Source: a virus. Taken from it: a DNA stretch of 64,000 nucleotides. How positions within the stretch are numbered: position 1 is the first letter of the stretch; each line of letters begins with the position of its first letter. Location: IMG/VR virus record IMGVR_UViG_3300002131_000090, positions 62,001 to 126,000 of that record. One strand, written 5' to 3'. The translations under genes were made by a program, and so were the position numbers. A model generated the notes under the pieces. The model saw only the letters and a list, made by a program, of their open reading frames with translations, was not told the DNA's origin and searched no databases. Shown here piece by piece: positions 24,654-33,621 of the stretch.

Positions 24654-25877
24654 TTAGCTATACTCGCGTTCTAATTTATCGTGGTCAAATAATTTGTCGA
24701 CCCATAAAAAGTTATCTTTAAAAATTACATCATTGTGTTGTTGTATAAAGAGCTCGCGATTATGTTTTGTAATTACCGAAAGTCTAGTGTTTAAATTTGC
24801 AAATTTTAGCGGATTTAACATTGCTAATCTTTCAAACTCATTTGCAATTGCTTGTAGTCTTTTATCATCATCTTCTATTTCGTCATAGCTTTCATCAATT
24901 AACGGGCTAAATGTTTTATACCCTTGCTCTCTTAATTCTTTCATAAAATAAGGAGTTGTAAAGGCAATAAACGGTCTATTTGCTGACATTGCTTTCCACG
25001 TTTTCTCTGTAGGAAATGATGGAGCAAACTCTTGTATCGGTATTGACTGACGTAGTCCTTTGTATGTCCAAAAAGGATCATAATGTGATTCAATTAAAAG
25101 GTGAATATTTCCGGACTGTATAAGGTTATAAGTTTGCATATCCATTTTGTTAGTAATACAATTTTCAGCTTTTACATCATTCACAAAGTAATCACTCATT
25201 GTATAAGGAATGTTACCTATCCATTTTTTTATCTTTTTAGAGTTACTATCATATCCTAGATCAGCTGCATCTTGAAGCATTTGTTCTTCTGATATAATTT
25301 TTAAACCGCCATATGGCAAGATATTGTTGAACGTATAATTAAACTGACTCACTATACTTCTATTAACTAATTCTAAATATATGTTAGTTCTATACAAATT
25401 GTAATTTCTTGATAGTGCAGTAAATCGATGCTTAGGTTTAATATTATCATCAATTATTGCTGTTCGTTTTAACAATAACGAAAATGCTTGTATATTTGGA
25501 ATATTAGGCATTCTTTCTAAGAACTTTTTTTCAGCCCAAGTTTTCCAAAATTCATTTAAAACTACTATGTATACTTGCTTTGGATTTATTTTTTGAGCTA
25601 ATATTGTACGAGCCCAATCAGTTAATTCACTCAAACTAAAATATTCATCGCCAAAGAACAATAGGATTTTTGCAGTTGAATCTGTTTTAATATGATCCCA
25701 ATGCGTGTCGTCAATAAAATTATTAAAAGATTGATTGTACAATACTCTGTCGTGCTGGTCGTACCAATAAACGGCATCTTTTTCATATGTTGCGTGATCA
25801 AGATGCTTCATGTTTTCATGTTTAAAGAGATGATGAAGCCCGGGCTTTTTTTCAAGTATTCTACTATATATTATCAT
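24654..25877 (-). CDS. Exostosin/GT10-like glycosyltransferase
   Basis: 407 residues from the ATG at 25877 (MIIYSRILEKK), which makes a TAATG overlap; an earlier start at 25928 would overlap by 52 bases. The C-terminal third carries FPTEKTWKAMSANRPFIAF and then a GYKTFSPLIDESYDEI block, matching the nucleotide-sugar-binding half of exostosin/fucosyltransferase-like GT-B enzymes (S/TEKxxK...PFI...G.KTF...YDEI). The N-terminal half (FFGDEYFSLSELTDW, TALSRNYNLYR) is consistent with the acceptor domain. A paralogue with the same C-terminal block is encoded at 28531-29877. Cytoplasmic, no signal sequence. Confidence 0.68.
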   Translation of the reverse strand: MIIYSRILEKKPGLHHLFKHENMKHLDHATYEKDAVYWYDQHDRVLYNQSFNNFIDDTHWDHIKTDSTAKILLFFGDEYFSLSELTDWARTILAQKINPKQVYIVVLNEFWKTWAEKKFLERMPNIPNIQAFSLLLKRTAIIDDNIKPKHRFTALSRNYNLYRTNIYLELVNRSIVSQFNYTFNNILPYGGLKIISEEQMLQDAADLGYDSNSKKIKKWIGNIPYTMSDYFVNDVKAENCITNKMDMQTYNLIQSGNIHLLIESHYDPFWTYKGLRQSIPIQEFAPSFPTEKTWKAMSANRPFIAFTTPYFMKELREQGYKTFSPLIDESYDEIEDDDKRLQAIANEFERLAMLNPLKFANLNTRLSVITKHNRELFIQQHNDVIFKDNFLWVDKLFDHDKLEREYS

Positions 25878-26584
25878 TATTTTTGATCTCTTTTGTCGTA
25901 CGGTTGGGTTGTTACAGGATCGACCCAATATAAACTTCTGTGCGGCATATCATCTGTTTTGTACTGAGAATCACTTGTATAATAAAATAATCTAAAAGTT
26001 GTACGTTGTAAGTCTTCCGGACAAGTCAACGGTTCTTTGTATCCGTGAAATCCTAATTTATGGTATTGCCAAATTACTGCTCTGTTGAATACACAATCAA
26101 TTGCGTTTACAAGATTGTTATTTTTAAAATCATAAAATCCTAGTGCGCCTCCCCAATCAGGATTCCATTCTGGAGTAAGATAAACAATAAACGATAATGC
26201 TCTGTGTAATTTTAATTTTTCATTCCAGTTAAAGTCAGTGTGAACTTTTAGAGAATCATTTTTAAAACTTTTGCTGTAACCTGCACCTGTTAAATACGGA
26301 TCCGGAATCAAGCTACCAATACCGGTTAGTTCTTCTAACCATAATAGCATTTTAGGACTATGCATATACTCTACAAACTTTGATGCAATTGGTAGTACTG
26401 TTAAGTCTTTACATTCCTTCATATAACTTTTATTTCTAGTAAATTCAGACCAGTGAGTATCATCAACTGTACGAGTTTCGTTGTACATACTTTTAGCAAA
26501 ATCTATATCTAAAAAGTTATCTACACAAGCTGTTGGTACAGGGTCGTTAAATTTTGTTATATTTAAATTATTTGATAAACTCAT
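25877..26584 (-). CDS. 2OG-Fe(II) oxygenase, prolyl-4-hydroxylase type
   Basis: 235 residues. Complete motif set: His115-x-Asp117 (KVHTDFNW), the GG turn DWGGALGFYD, distal His180 (GFHGY) and Arg198 (TTFRLFYYT). YSKSFKNDSLKVHTD and LSFIVYLTPEW are typical of the P4H-like group that hydroxylates peptides or sugars. It is the first gene after a consensus-like sigma70 promoter (26603-26630) and has a good Shine-Dalgarno (AAAGGA). That placement suggests it heads the sub-operon running from here through the radical-SAM genes. Confidence 0.84.
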   Translation of the reverse strand: MSLSNNLNITKFNDPVPTACVDNFLDIDFAKSMYNETRTVDDTHWSEFTRNKSYMKECKDLTVLPIASKFVEYMHSPKMLLWLEELTGIGSLIPDPYLTGAGYSKSFKNDSLKVHTDFNWNEKLKLHRALSFIVYLTPEWNPDWGGALGFYDFKNNNLVNAIDCVFNRAVIWQYHKLGFHGYKEPLTCPEDLQRTTFRLFYYTSDSQYKTDDMPHRSLYWVDPVTTQPYDKRDQK

Positions 26585-26602
26585 GATGCATCCTTTAAAT
26601 AG

Positions 26603-26630
26603 ATTATAACAGCTAGATATTATTTGTCAA
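26603..26630 (-). promoter_or_regulatory. Consensus sigma70-type promoter (leftward)
   Basis: TTGACA (26630-26625), 16-base spacer and TATAAT (26608-26603) on the minus strand. The expected start is near 26596, giving a ~12-base leader that contains the AAAGGA ribosome site of the oxygenase gene. The -35 box overlaps the last codons of the SGNH-hydrolase gene. Confidence 0.75.
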
Positions 26631-27543
26631 GCAGTTTCTTGTGTATATACTCTGCTACACGACAATGGTCTAAGTGTCCTGGATGTATTAAGTCTCGTGC
26701 ATCGCATGTAAATTTAAAATAAGTTGATCTTGCAAAACGTGCTGCTGCTGGAAAGTACGAAAACTCAACTAACGGTACTCTGTCTTTACACAGTTGTTTA
26801 AATGATTTTGCTGTATAGTATGTTAACATGTTTTCGTTGTATATGTCTGTGTTTCTATATTGATATAATTTTAATAGTGTTTCTTCTCGTTTACCATTTA
26901 CATTAAAGGCATTCCATAATCCAATTTGCCAATATCCTTCAAATTCAAAATAACGAAAACGATCGCAAGCTGTCCAATTAACTGCAATTGCATGTGGACG
27001 ATCAAATCTTTCTAATAACAATGCTGCTGTATGAAGTAGTAATTCGTTTGATGCACTAGGTATGCCCAAGTTTACAACCTGGCGACCTGTTAATTGTTCT
27101 AATTCATATGCTATTGTTTCGTCATCCGAAACTCCAACACCAAATGTATTCGAGCATCCAATTAGAACAATAGCATCCTTCCAATTTACATCTTTCCACT
27201 CATAAGTTCTAAAACCGTTAGAGTTTAACTTATATGTTACTTTCTTATTTCTATACTTCCAATCCGGAGGCATTTTTTTTAGACTTTCTTGTAATGATGT
27301 AATTGAATCAGTATTACTATACTCGTCTGGGTTGATTCCATTCTCAGGAGTAAATCTCCATAATTTAAAATCAAAAGGCAGTAACGGATCCATTGCATAC
27401 TCAGGAAACGTCGATTGATCTTTAACTAGTTCAATTATGTCACCGTCAAGAATTCTTTGTAGTCGTTGTTCTTGACGTACTTGAGCTTTTGCTTCGAGTC
27501 GTTGTGTTTTTGCTTCGAGTTCAGATAATCTTGATTTTTTCAT
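26620..27543 (-). CDS. SGNH/GDSL hydrolase-like protein with coiled coil
   Basis: 307 residues. Residues 1-35 are a charged heptad-like helix (LSELEAKTQRLEAKAQ), probably a short coiled coil. Block I is VLIGCSNTFGVG with nucleophile Ser131; VNLGIPSASNEL provides the Gly/Asn oxyanion region; DLIHPGHLDH near residue 290 is block V with the Asp and His of the triad. SGNH enzymes in polysaccharide clusters add or remove O-acetyl or other acyl groups. ATGA overlap with the next SGNH gene upstream. Its 3' end carries the -35 box of the 26603-26630 promoter. Confidence 0.75.
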   Translation of the reverse strand: MKKSRLSELEAKTQRLEAKAQVRQEQRLQRILDGDIIELVKDQSTFPEYAMDPLLPFDFKLWRFTPENGINPDEYSNTDSITSLQESLKKMPPDWKYRNKKVTYKLNSNGFRTYEWKDVNWKDAIVLIGCSNTFGVGVSDDETIAYELEQLTGRQVVNLGIPSASNELLLHTAALLLERFDRPHAIAVNWTACDRFRYFEFEGYWQIGLWNAFNVNGKREETLLKLYQYRNTDIYNENMLTYYTAKSFKQLCKDRVPLVEFSYFPAAARFARSTYFKFTCDARDLIHPGHLDHCRVAEYIHKKLLDK

Positions 27544-28565
27544 TGTAGACTTAATATGTGATTATGTAAATATTTAGCAAACAAATCATGTGCTTTTTCT
27601 CCAGGGTGAGCACACGGTGTAATCCATCCATTTGGAGACCTGTTTCCTAAAAATTGGAAATAGTAATCAGTCCTATCTTCTACATCAGGTTCTTGCGATA
27701 ATGCTAATTCTGCAAAAGTTTTCTTGTTAGCAGGAGAAAACATCAATCTCCAAGGAAACTGATTTAATAACTTTCTACTGTGCTTAGGATCCCACGACGG
27801 CTTTAACTCTACAGGTATTGTATTATTGTAGTCGTCTGCTCTTCTTACATCTTGTTTTAATATGTATTCAAAATAGTCTTTGTCGTACCTTTTATCAAAC
27901 CCAGGAGTGATAATTAACTTAGCATTATTGTGTGCTGTACACCACGATAATAATTCTTGAACATGTCCAATTTGTTCAAGAACTCCAAACTTTTCGCTCC
28001 ATAAATTTTTTCCGTAACCTTCCCAAAGAGTTCTTCTGTCAGACGGTTCCATACTTTCGTAATGAGGCCACATACAAACCCATCTAAAATGATCGTCGCA
28101 TGTATCGTTAATAAAGTCAAATCTTTCAAGGCCGCTTGGCATGTATACTACAATAACTTCTTTTGCAAGACTCCACCTAATATCAGGATGAAAATAAAGT
28201 TCTTTAATCGAGCCGCGATTGCCGCAGCCTCTAAGTCCGAGATTTATTGGAGTATATGTATGATTAAAGTATCTGTTACATAGTATATTTACAAATGAAT
28301 TTGCATATTCTAAAAAGGTAAAATCAATGCTGCCGTCTTTTGCCCTTTTTGTAGCGGGATATTGTTTTAATATTCGTTTAACGTCTTTATCCGTTAGCGT
28401 AGGTTTTAACGATGCTCCTTCGCCTTTGTATTCCCATTCAAAGTTATCATACAAGGTATCGTTAATTGCACCCTGTCCTTGTACAAAGGAACACCCGATT
28501 GATATTATTGCTTTACCTGTTTTTTTTAAACTATCGTTTATTTCTTCGACTTGAGAATTGTACAT
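27540..28565 (-). CDS. SGNH hydrolase-like protein
   Basis: 341 residues. SIGCSFVQGQG (nucleophile Ser26), NLGLRGCGNRGS (Gly/Asn block) and a C-terminal CAHPGEKAHDLF (catalytic His near 322 or 326) fit an SGNH-type esterase. The middle part contains tryptophan-rich stretches without recognisable domain. AAGGA stands before the ATG at 28565; the gene overlaps the end of the preceding glycosyltransferase-like gene by 35 bases. It is closest in block I to the 30864-31568 product ([11 protein letters not shown]), so these two probably diverged from one duplication. Confidence 0.7.
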   Translation of the reverse strand: MYNSQVEEINDSLKKTGKAIISIGCSFVQGQGAINDTLYDNFEWEYKGEGASLKPTLTDKDVKRILKQYPATKRAKDGSIDFTFLEYANSFVNILCNRYFNHTYTPINLGLRGCGNRGSIKELYFHPDIRWSLAKEVIVVYMPSGLERFDFINDTCDDHFRWVCMWPHYESMEPSDRRTLWEGYGKNLWSEKFGVLEQIGHVQELLSWCTAHNNAKLIITPGFDKRYDKDYFEYILKQDVRRADDYNNTIPVELKPSWDPKHSRKLLNQFPWRLMFSPANKKTFAELALSQEPDVEDRTDYYFQFLGNRSPNGWITPCAHPGEKAHDLFAKYLHNHILSLQ

Positions 28566-29877
28566 CGTTTTCCTTAAAATGATTTGTCAACATGTTAACT
28601 GCAGGACTGACAGTTACTCTAGTATTTAACAAGGTATTACTATTGTGAATTAATATTGATTTTAGTCCTTTAAATAACTCAAACTTTTCATCGTTGTTCA
28701 TAGCGTTCAAACGTTTTAATTCTGTAATTATTGCATACAAACGATCCCATGTTTCTAGTTCATCATATGCTTCGTTTATAAAAGGATGAAATGTTTTGTA
28801 ACCAAGTTCCTTAAGGTGTTTTAACGAATGTCGATTTCCAAACATAATAAAAGGATGATTACATGCTATTGTTTTAAATGTTTTTTCACTTAAAAAACAA
28901 GTATTTGTATTGTCACTGTAGTGTGCTTCGCTGATTACACTTAACCAAGTGTCTAGTGTAATTTGTTCGTTAAAGTTAGTTAAGTAATTTCCACAATCGC
29001 TGTCTGCAAACCCTTCTACATTTTCTGCATTAGGAGGGGTCATAGGCATCAATGGCAACAACTTTTTATAAAGATCGTGCCCAACTTCTTTTCCGTCCAT
29101 ATGAGAATAAAGTTGTGCAAAATGATTCATACTATTAATATTGTTGTTTAGCAAGTCTGCATTATATAGACAACTAAAGAGATGCGCCCTGTGATTTCTT
29201 GGTCTTTTTTGTAAACAATTAAAAGTTTTAATATTTGCTAAGTTGCTTTCTTTATATCTTTTTTGCTGTTTAAAAGAAGGCACCCCTTGACGATATGCTA
29301 TTTCAGCCATTGATGATTCAAAGTGCGGATATGGTATAACTAAGATACGGCTACTGTGTACATGTATAGTTGCCCATTCGTCATATTGCTCTTTACTTGC
29401 CATGTTTCCAGTGACATATATTACTTGCTTAGGATCAATTTTATATTCTGTACACTGATCATGAAACCATTGCCATTGCCATGTTTCTTGATAACCTTCA
29501 TGTGATTGATCTAATAATAAAAATGCCTTTCCAGATTGTAAGTCTTCTAAATAGATTGGATTTAACCAATAAAACACCGACTGCTGGTTCATTGAAAATG
29601 CTTTGCTGTTTGAATAATTTTTAAAGCCGCCGGACCAGTTATCCGGAGAATGTGCAACTCCTGATGAAAGAATATAGTTAAATCCTTTAGACGGTCTATT
29701 TTTTGAAACTACTATATCATCTAGCAACCCATCTACGTCTTGCCCTAATCTTATAAGATGTAATAATAAAGGAGTGGCTGTAAATCTTTTTATGCCAGAG
29801 CTATTAGTATCACCGCATTTTACAAAATTTAAAAATACGTTTGTTTTTTCTTCTATTTCTTCAAACATAAAATACAT
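28531..29877 (-). CDS. Exostosin/GT10-like glycosyltransferase
   Basis: 448 residues, paralogue of the 24654-25877 protein. The C-terminal block SEKTFKTIACNHPFIMFG, then a GYKTFHPFINEAYDEL segment (around 345-395), is the shared signature; upstream FNCLQKRPRNHRAHLFSCL corresponds to the strand leading into the second Rossmann half. The N-terminal ~200 residues include VIYVTGNMASKEQYDEW, consistent with the first GT-B domain. No membrane segment. Starts just after the epimerase stop (TAAATG) with GGAAAG upstream. Confidence 0.68.
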   Translation of the reverse strand: MYFMFEEIEEKTNVFLNFVKCGDTNSSGIKRFTATPLLLHLIRLGQDVDGLLDDIVVSKNRPSKGFNYILSSGVAHSPDNWSGGFKNYSNSKAFSMNQQSVFYWLNPIYLEDLQSGKAFLLLDQSHEGYQETWQWQWFHDQCTEYKIDPKQVIYVTGNMASKEQYDEWATIHVHSSRILVIPYPHFESSMAEIAYRQGVPSFKQQKRYKESNLANIKTFNCLQKRPRNHRAHLFSCLYNADLLNNNINSMNHFAQLYSHMDGKEVGHDLYKKLLPLMPMTPPNAENVEGFADSDCGNYLTNFNEQITLDTWLSVISEAHYSDNTNTCFLSEKTFKTIACNHPFIMFGNRHSLKHLKELGYKTFHPFINEAYDELETWDRLYAIITELKRLNAMNNDEKFELFKGLKSILIHNSNTLLNTRVTVSPAVNMLTNHFKENDVQFSSRRNKR

Positions 29878-30879
29878 TTAAATTAATCTTTCCTTCCAGG
29901 TTCTTGGAGTTTTAGAGTTTACTATTTCTAAAGGAAACGTATAATCAAACGGTTTGGTGCCGCGCTTTTTGATATAATCGATTGTACGTTCAACTGCTGT
30001 TTCTAAATCTGTTGTTGTTTTATAGTTTAATACTTGTCTTGCTTTGTCTGCACTACATGTTGCATGTTTAACTTCTTGTGGTCTGTCATCTACATGTATC
30101 GGTTGTAAGTTACAACCGGTTTTGTTAGCTATTAAATTTGCCAAATCTTTAACTGTAATTGTTCCTTCATCTGGTCCGATGTTTATTATTTGTCCTACAA
30201 TATCGTTGTCTAATATAAGTTTTTCAAGACACTGTATACAATCGTCTACATAACTAAAGCATCGTGTTTGTAAACCATCGCCATATATAATAGCAGGCTT
30301 ACCTTGTAAATTTCTGTTTATCATAATGCTCATTACGTTTCTAAACGGATCGTCATAGCGTTGTCTTGGCCCTACAATGTTGTGAGGTACTGCTATATTC
30401 CATTCCATTCCGTGCGTATCACTTAGCATACGCAATGTATCTTCGCCTGCTACTTTTGCAATGCCATATGGATCTACAGGCATAGGCTTCATATCTTCGG
30501 TAAACGGAGTTTGTTGATTTCCATAACGTGCCATACTAGAGCAATATACAAAGCGTCTTACTTTATTTTCTAATGCTGCACTAATTGTAGAGACTGTTGC
30601 TTGAAACACGTTTTTAGTAATAAAGTCGGGGCTTACTACACTTAGACCTTCGTGTGCTGTTGCAGCAGTATGTATTACAACATCGACATTTTTCATTATG
30701 TCTGCCATACGTTCTCTGTTGCAGCAATCTACTTTGTAAAGTGTTGCTTTATGATTTACGTTATCTTCATACCCACCAATTAAGGTATCATTACCTAATA
30801 CGTCGTGTCCTAAATTAATCATTCGATCGGCTAAATGGCTTCCTAGAAAGCCTGCTATACCTGTTATAAAAATTCGCAT
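29878..30879 (-). CDS. NAD-dependent epimerase/dehydratase (extended SDR)
   Basis: 333 residues. Rossmann GxxGxxG at [10 protein letters not shown] (6-15), VIHTAATAH (68-76), catalytic Ser near 114-115 (YCSSMARYG) and the YxxxK pair Tyr138/Lys142 (PYGIAK), followed by [10 protein letters not shown] and [15 protein letters not shown], all typical of UDP-glucose 4-epimerase / dTDP-glucose 4,6-dehydratase relatives. It would supply a modified nucleotide sugar to the adjacent glycosyltransferases. GGAGAG stands 3 bases before the ATG. The exact sugar cannot be assigned. Confidence 0.92.
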   Translation of the reverse strand: MRIFITGIAGFLGSHLADRMINLGHDVLGNDTLIGGYEDNVNHKATLYKVDCCNRERMADIMKNVDVVIHTAATAHEGLSVVSPDFITKNVFQATVSTISAALENKVRRFVYCSSMARYGNQQTPFTEDMKPMPVDPYGIAKVAGEDTLRMLSDTHGMEWNIAVPHNIVGPRQRYDDPFRNVMSIMINRNLQGKPAIIYGDGLQTRCFSYVDDCIQCLEKLILDNDIVGQIINIGPDEGTITVKDLANLIANKTGCNLQPIHVDDRPQEVKHATCSADKARQVLNYKTTTDLETAVERTIDYIKKRGTKPFDYTFPLEIVNSKTPRTWKERLI

Positions 30880-31568
30880 ATTCTCTCCGCAAAATAACTA
30901 TGTGCTGTTTCTGAAGGATGGAATCTAGGCATAATCCATCCGTTAAGTTCAGGAAACTTTTTATCTGTAAAATGCATTTCCATCATGGAAAGCTCTGCTG
31001 TTGAGCCTGCTTGTTTTACTGTCCAATCAAAGAAGTTAGAACATCCGTCAATAGTTAAAAATCTATCCCATTCAACTGAATTAACAAAGTTACTATTAAT
31101 AATTTTATAGAAATATTCTTTATTATATTCTCGTGTAAATGCAGGAAACATAATAAGGTTATGTCCATTAGCTTTACAAAAATTTTGAATATTAACAATG
31201 CTTACAATTGCATTTAAAACTTCTGTTTTTGCCGAAACAAAAAAAGACAAAGCCTTTTCAAGATTTACAAGTTCAACAGAACCAATGTTAACAGGTGAAG
31301 TATGCGGAAAGACATGCTCAAAGCCGTTGCCGTCGCGTCTAAATAAGTCAACTCTGTTCATACCAGTCGGCATAAAAATTACTGTAGAATTACTAGGAAT
31401 GTCTGCCATTAGTACTCGCGTTACTGCACCTGCATTACCGGATGATTCTTCTCCCAAGTTAATACCGCCAAGGCAATCTATAAAGGACTTGCCTTTTTCA
31501 ATTTCTGCACCTTGCACAAAAGAACACCCAGTGCCGATAATTATTTTATTAAGTTTACGTTTTTTCAT
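30864..31568 (-). CDS. SGNH hydrolase-like protein
   Basis: 234 residues. [11 protein letters not shown] (Ser16), [14 protein letters not shown] (oxyanion Gly/Asn), and [12 protein letters not shown] (His near 218) give a compact SGNH domain. [14 protein letters not shown] after block II is a further shared segment with the 27540-28565 product (VVYMPSGLERFDF), making the paralogy clear. Probably an O-acyl esterase or transferase on sugars. Overlaps the epimerase gene by 16 bases; no Shine-Dalgarno before its own ATG. Confidence 0.72.
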   Translation of the reverse strand: MKKRKLNKIIIGTGCSFVQGAEIEKGKSFIDCLGGINLGEESSGNAGAVTRVLMADIPSNSTVIFMPTGMNRVDLFRRDGNGFEHVFPHTSPVNIGSVELVNLEKALSFFVSAKTEVLNAIVSIVNIQNFCKANGHNLIMFPAFTREYNKEYFYKIINSNFVNSVEWDRFLTIDGCSNFFDWTVKQAGSTAELSMMEMHFTDKKFPELNGWIMPRFHPSETAHSYFAERICEFL

Positions 31569-31577
31569 ATTGCGTTT

Positions 31578-32264
31578 TTAATGTATATCTAAAAATTCTT
31601 TTAACTGCGGATACATATAATTATTACAATATCTCATGTATGCTTCAAGTCTTGGGTGGTTGCCGTCTTTAAAAAACGGTAATTTATTTTTACGACACCA
31701 ATCAACAATAGGGTTGTTAAAGATGTTAACATTATGTTTAGATAAATGTTCTTCAAATATTATTTTTTGATCGGTTGTAATTACAGTATCCCAGCCATAC
31801 ACTACAAATGTATTAGGTGTCATCTTTTTAGCAGAGATTATGTAAAATAAAAGATCCTCAAGATGCTGTTCAACATCCATTAGATCTCCGCCGGTTTCTT
31901 TTTGAGAAAAATATGAATGAGATAAGAAATCAATTCTTTCTTTTTTATCAAAAATATTTATAGACTTTATAACAGTTGAAGCAAGAGCATTTTTATTTTC
32001 ATTTTTTTGCTGTTTAATAAAAAAAGGAGTCATTGGTTTTCTTAAATAACTACGTTCTGACCCAGTTATTTGCCATATAACTATATCGTTAGTAGTAATA
32101 GGAGTATTAAACATTAGTTCTTGAAATCGACGTTGCTGTAAACCATTGGAACTTGAAGATTGGGCAAGATTTATTAATGGAATTTTCATAGATTCCGAAA
32201 GACACCTTGCCCATCCCACGTGATGTGTAATACTGCAACCTAATGTTATTAATCTATCATACAT
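31578..32264 (-). CDS. SGNH hydrolase-like protein
   Basis: 228 residues. LGCSITHH (Ser11), NLAQSSSSNGLQ (oxyanion block with Asn) and FKDGNHPRLEAY (Asp/His near 200-203) support an SGNH-type fold; the middle (DIVIWQITGSERSYL) matches block III. More diverged from the other three SGNH products. ATG overlaps the end of the radical-SAM gene by 8 bases. Confidence 0.7.
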   Translation of the reverse strand: MYDRLITLGCSITHHVGWARCLSESMKIPLINLAQSSSSNGLQQRRFQELMFNTPITTNDIVIWQITGSERSYLRKPMTPFFIKQQKNENKNALASTVIKSINIFDKKERIDFLSHSYFSQKETGGDLMDVEQHLEDLLFYIISAKKMTPNTFVVYGWDTVITTDQKIIFEEHLSKHNVNIFNNPIVDWCRKNKLPFFKDGNHPRLEAYMRYCNNYMYPQLKEFLDIH

Positions 32265-33621
32265 AACTTTTGCATAAATTCCAAAATTCTGTCATTTCAG
32301 GAAATGTTTCTAATAAGTTTGTATTCCTTCTACGATCATATTCAGTAAACCAATTGTAAAAATCTTTTCTACCTTCGGTTATTTTATGGTCATCGTATTT
32401 TACAGTGGCAAAATAATTTCTTACTCTGCGAAATCTTTCATATTCTAGGTCACTAAACTTAGTTGTATCGTTGTCATCTTTGTTATCTTTGATAAATTGT
32501 AAGATGTTATCAAAGTAAGGAAGGAATTCTTCCTTAGGAAGTATGTGCATATCGTACTGCAAGGGTTCTTTAAGATAAGGAGTGTCAAATCTAATTCTAC
32601 GTCTCTTTGGATCGTGATACTGTTTTCTCCATTCAAGAACTTTTTCTAAAAAGTCAGTAAAACTAGTGACACTTAAAATGTTAAATGTACACATTACTGT
32701 CAGGTCGGCGCCAGTAATATCGAGGTAATTCTTCATATTACTTTCCCACAACTCTACGTTTAAACCAGTACGCAGGTATTCTGCACGTTTGCTGAATGTA
32801 TCTATACTGGTATACAATTTAAACTTGTTGATTGTATTCGTATCTAGAAGTTCTTTTACGTTGTTAGATAATTTTGTAACTAATCGCGGAGTTACTCCGA
32901 GGTTGCTGTTTAAGTTAAGTTCAAGATTAGGTCTTGGCTCTTCTCTGAGTCTATCAAACAAATTCCAAGTGCTTTTGTGCATAAGTGGCTCGCCGCCGGT
33001 AATGCGTAAAATGTTTAATGTTTTACTTAGCTCGGGCCACCATTCCCACCATGCTTTAATATAAGGATTGTCATCTTCGGGAATTGGAGTAAACCAATCT
33101 ACGTCAAGTGCGTGATTTTTTACAGTAGTATAAGGTCCAAACTTTTTAATTTCAGCATGAAAACTACTACTTGCCATTGGGTGACAATATCCACATTTGA
33201 AATTACATTCATTACTAAATGCAATTTCAACGTATTCAGGATTAACATTAAAATCCCAAGGGTTATCAAGAATTTCTTTTATACGTTCTGGCTTATAGAT
33301 ACTTTCATTACGAATCATTCTATCTGATATATGATCAGTACCTAGCGATTCGACATTCCAACAGTACTTACACCCTGCAGGCTTTTCTCCAATTAACATT
33401 TTTGCACGTTCTTTTTTCTTAATAAGCGTATTATGCAATGCACTTGGATTGTTTTTTATTTCAGCTAAATCAATTGCATGTGGAGCAGGATGATAACAAC
33501 TGTGCGTTTGCCCGGTATGCAAATATATTGTAGTATGATGCCACTTTGCCAAACAGAATGTTGGGCTTATTTCGTCCATTTCAAATGTACGATTTTTTAT
33601 GTTTTCTGTTTCAGATGTCAT
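32257..33621 (-). CDS. Twitch-type radical-SAM protein, HSCYHP subgroup
   Basis: 454 residues; paralogue of the 23133-24653 protein with identical N-terminal Cys positions (23, 42, 84, 87) and the same HSCYHP and DLAEIKNNPSALHNT landmarks. Radical-SAM Cys139, 143, 146 in SNECNFKCGYC, TGGEP, and TSIDTFSKRAEYLRTG. Start overlaps the upstream GT-A gene as ATGA. The pair rSAM + GT-A is found twice in the window, but here the GT-A gene precedes the radical-SAM gene. Substrate unknown. Confidence 0.88.
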   Translation of the reverse strand: MTSETENIKNRTFEMDEISPTFCLAKWHHTTIYLHTGQTHSCYHPAPHAIDLAEIKNNPSALHNTLIKKKERAKMLIGEKPAGCKYCWNVESLGTDHISDRMIRNESIYKPERIKEILDNPWDFNVNPEYVEIAFSNECNFKCGYCHPMASSSFHAEIKKFGPYTTVKNHALDVDWFTPIPEDDNPYIKAWWEWWPELSKTLNILRITGGEPLMHKSTWNLFDRLREEPRPNLELNLNSNLGVTPRLVTKLSNNVKELLDTNTINKFKLYTSIDTFSKRAEYLRTGLNVELWESNMKNYLDITGADLTVMCTFNILSVTSFTDFLEKVLEWRKQYHDPKRRRIRFDTPYLKEPLQYDMHILPKEEFLPYFDNILQFIKDNKDDNDTTKFSDLEYERFRRVRNYFATVKYDDHKITEGRKDFYNWFTEYDRRRNTNLLETFPEMTEFWNLCKSYV

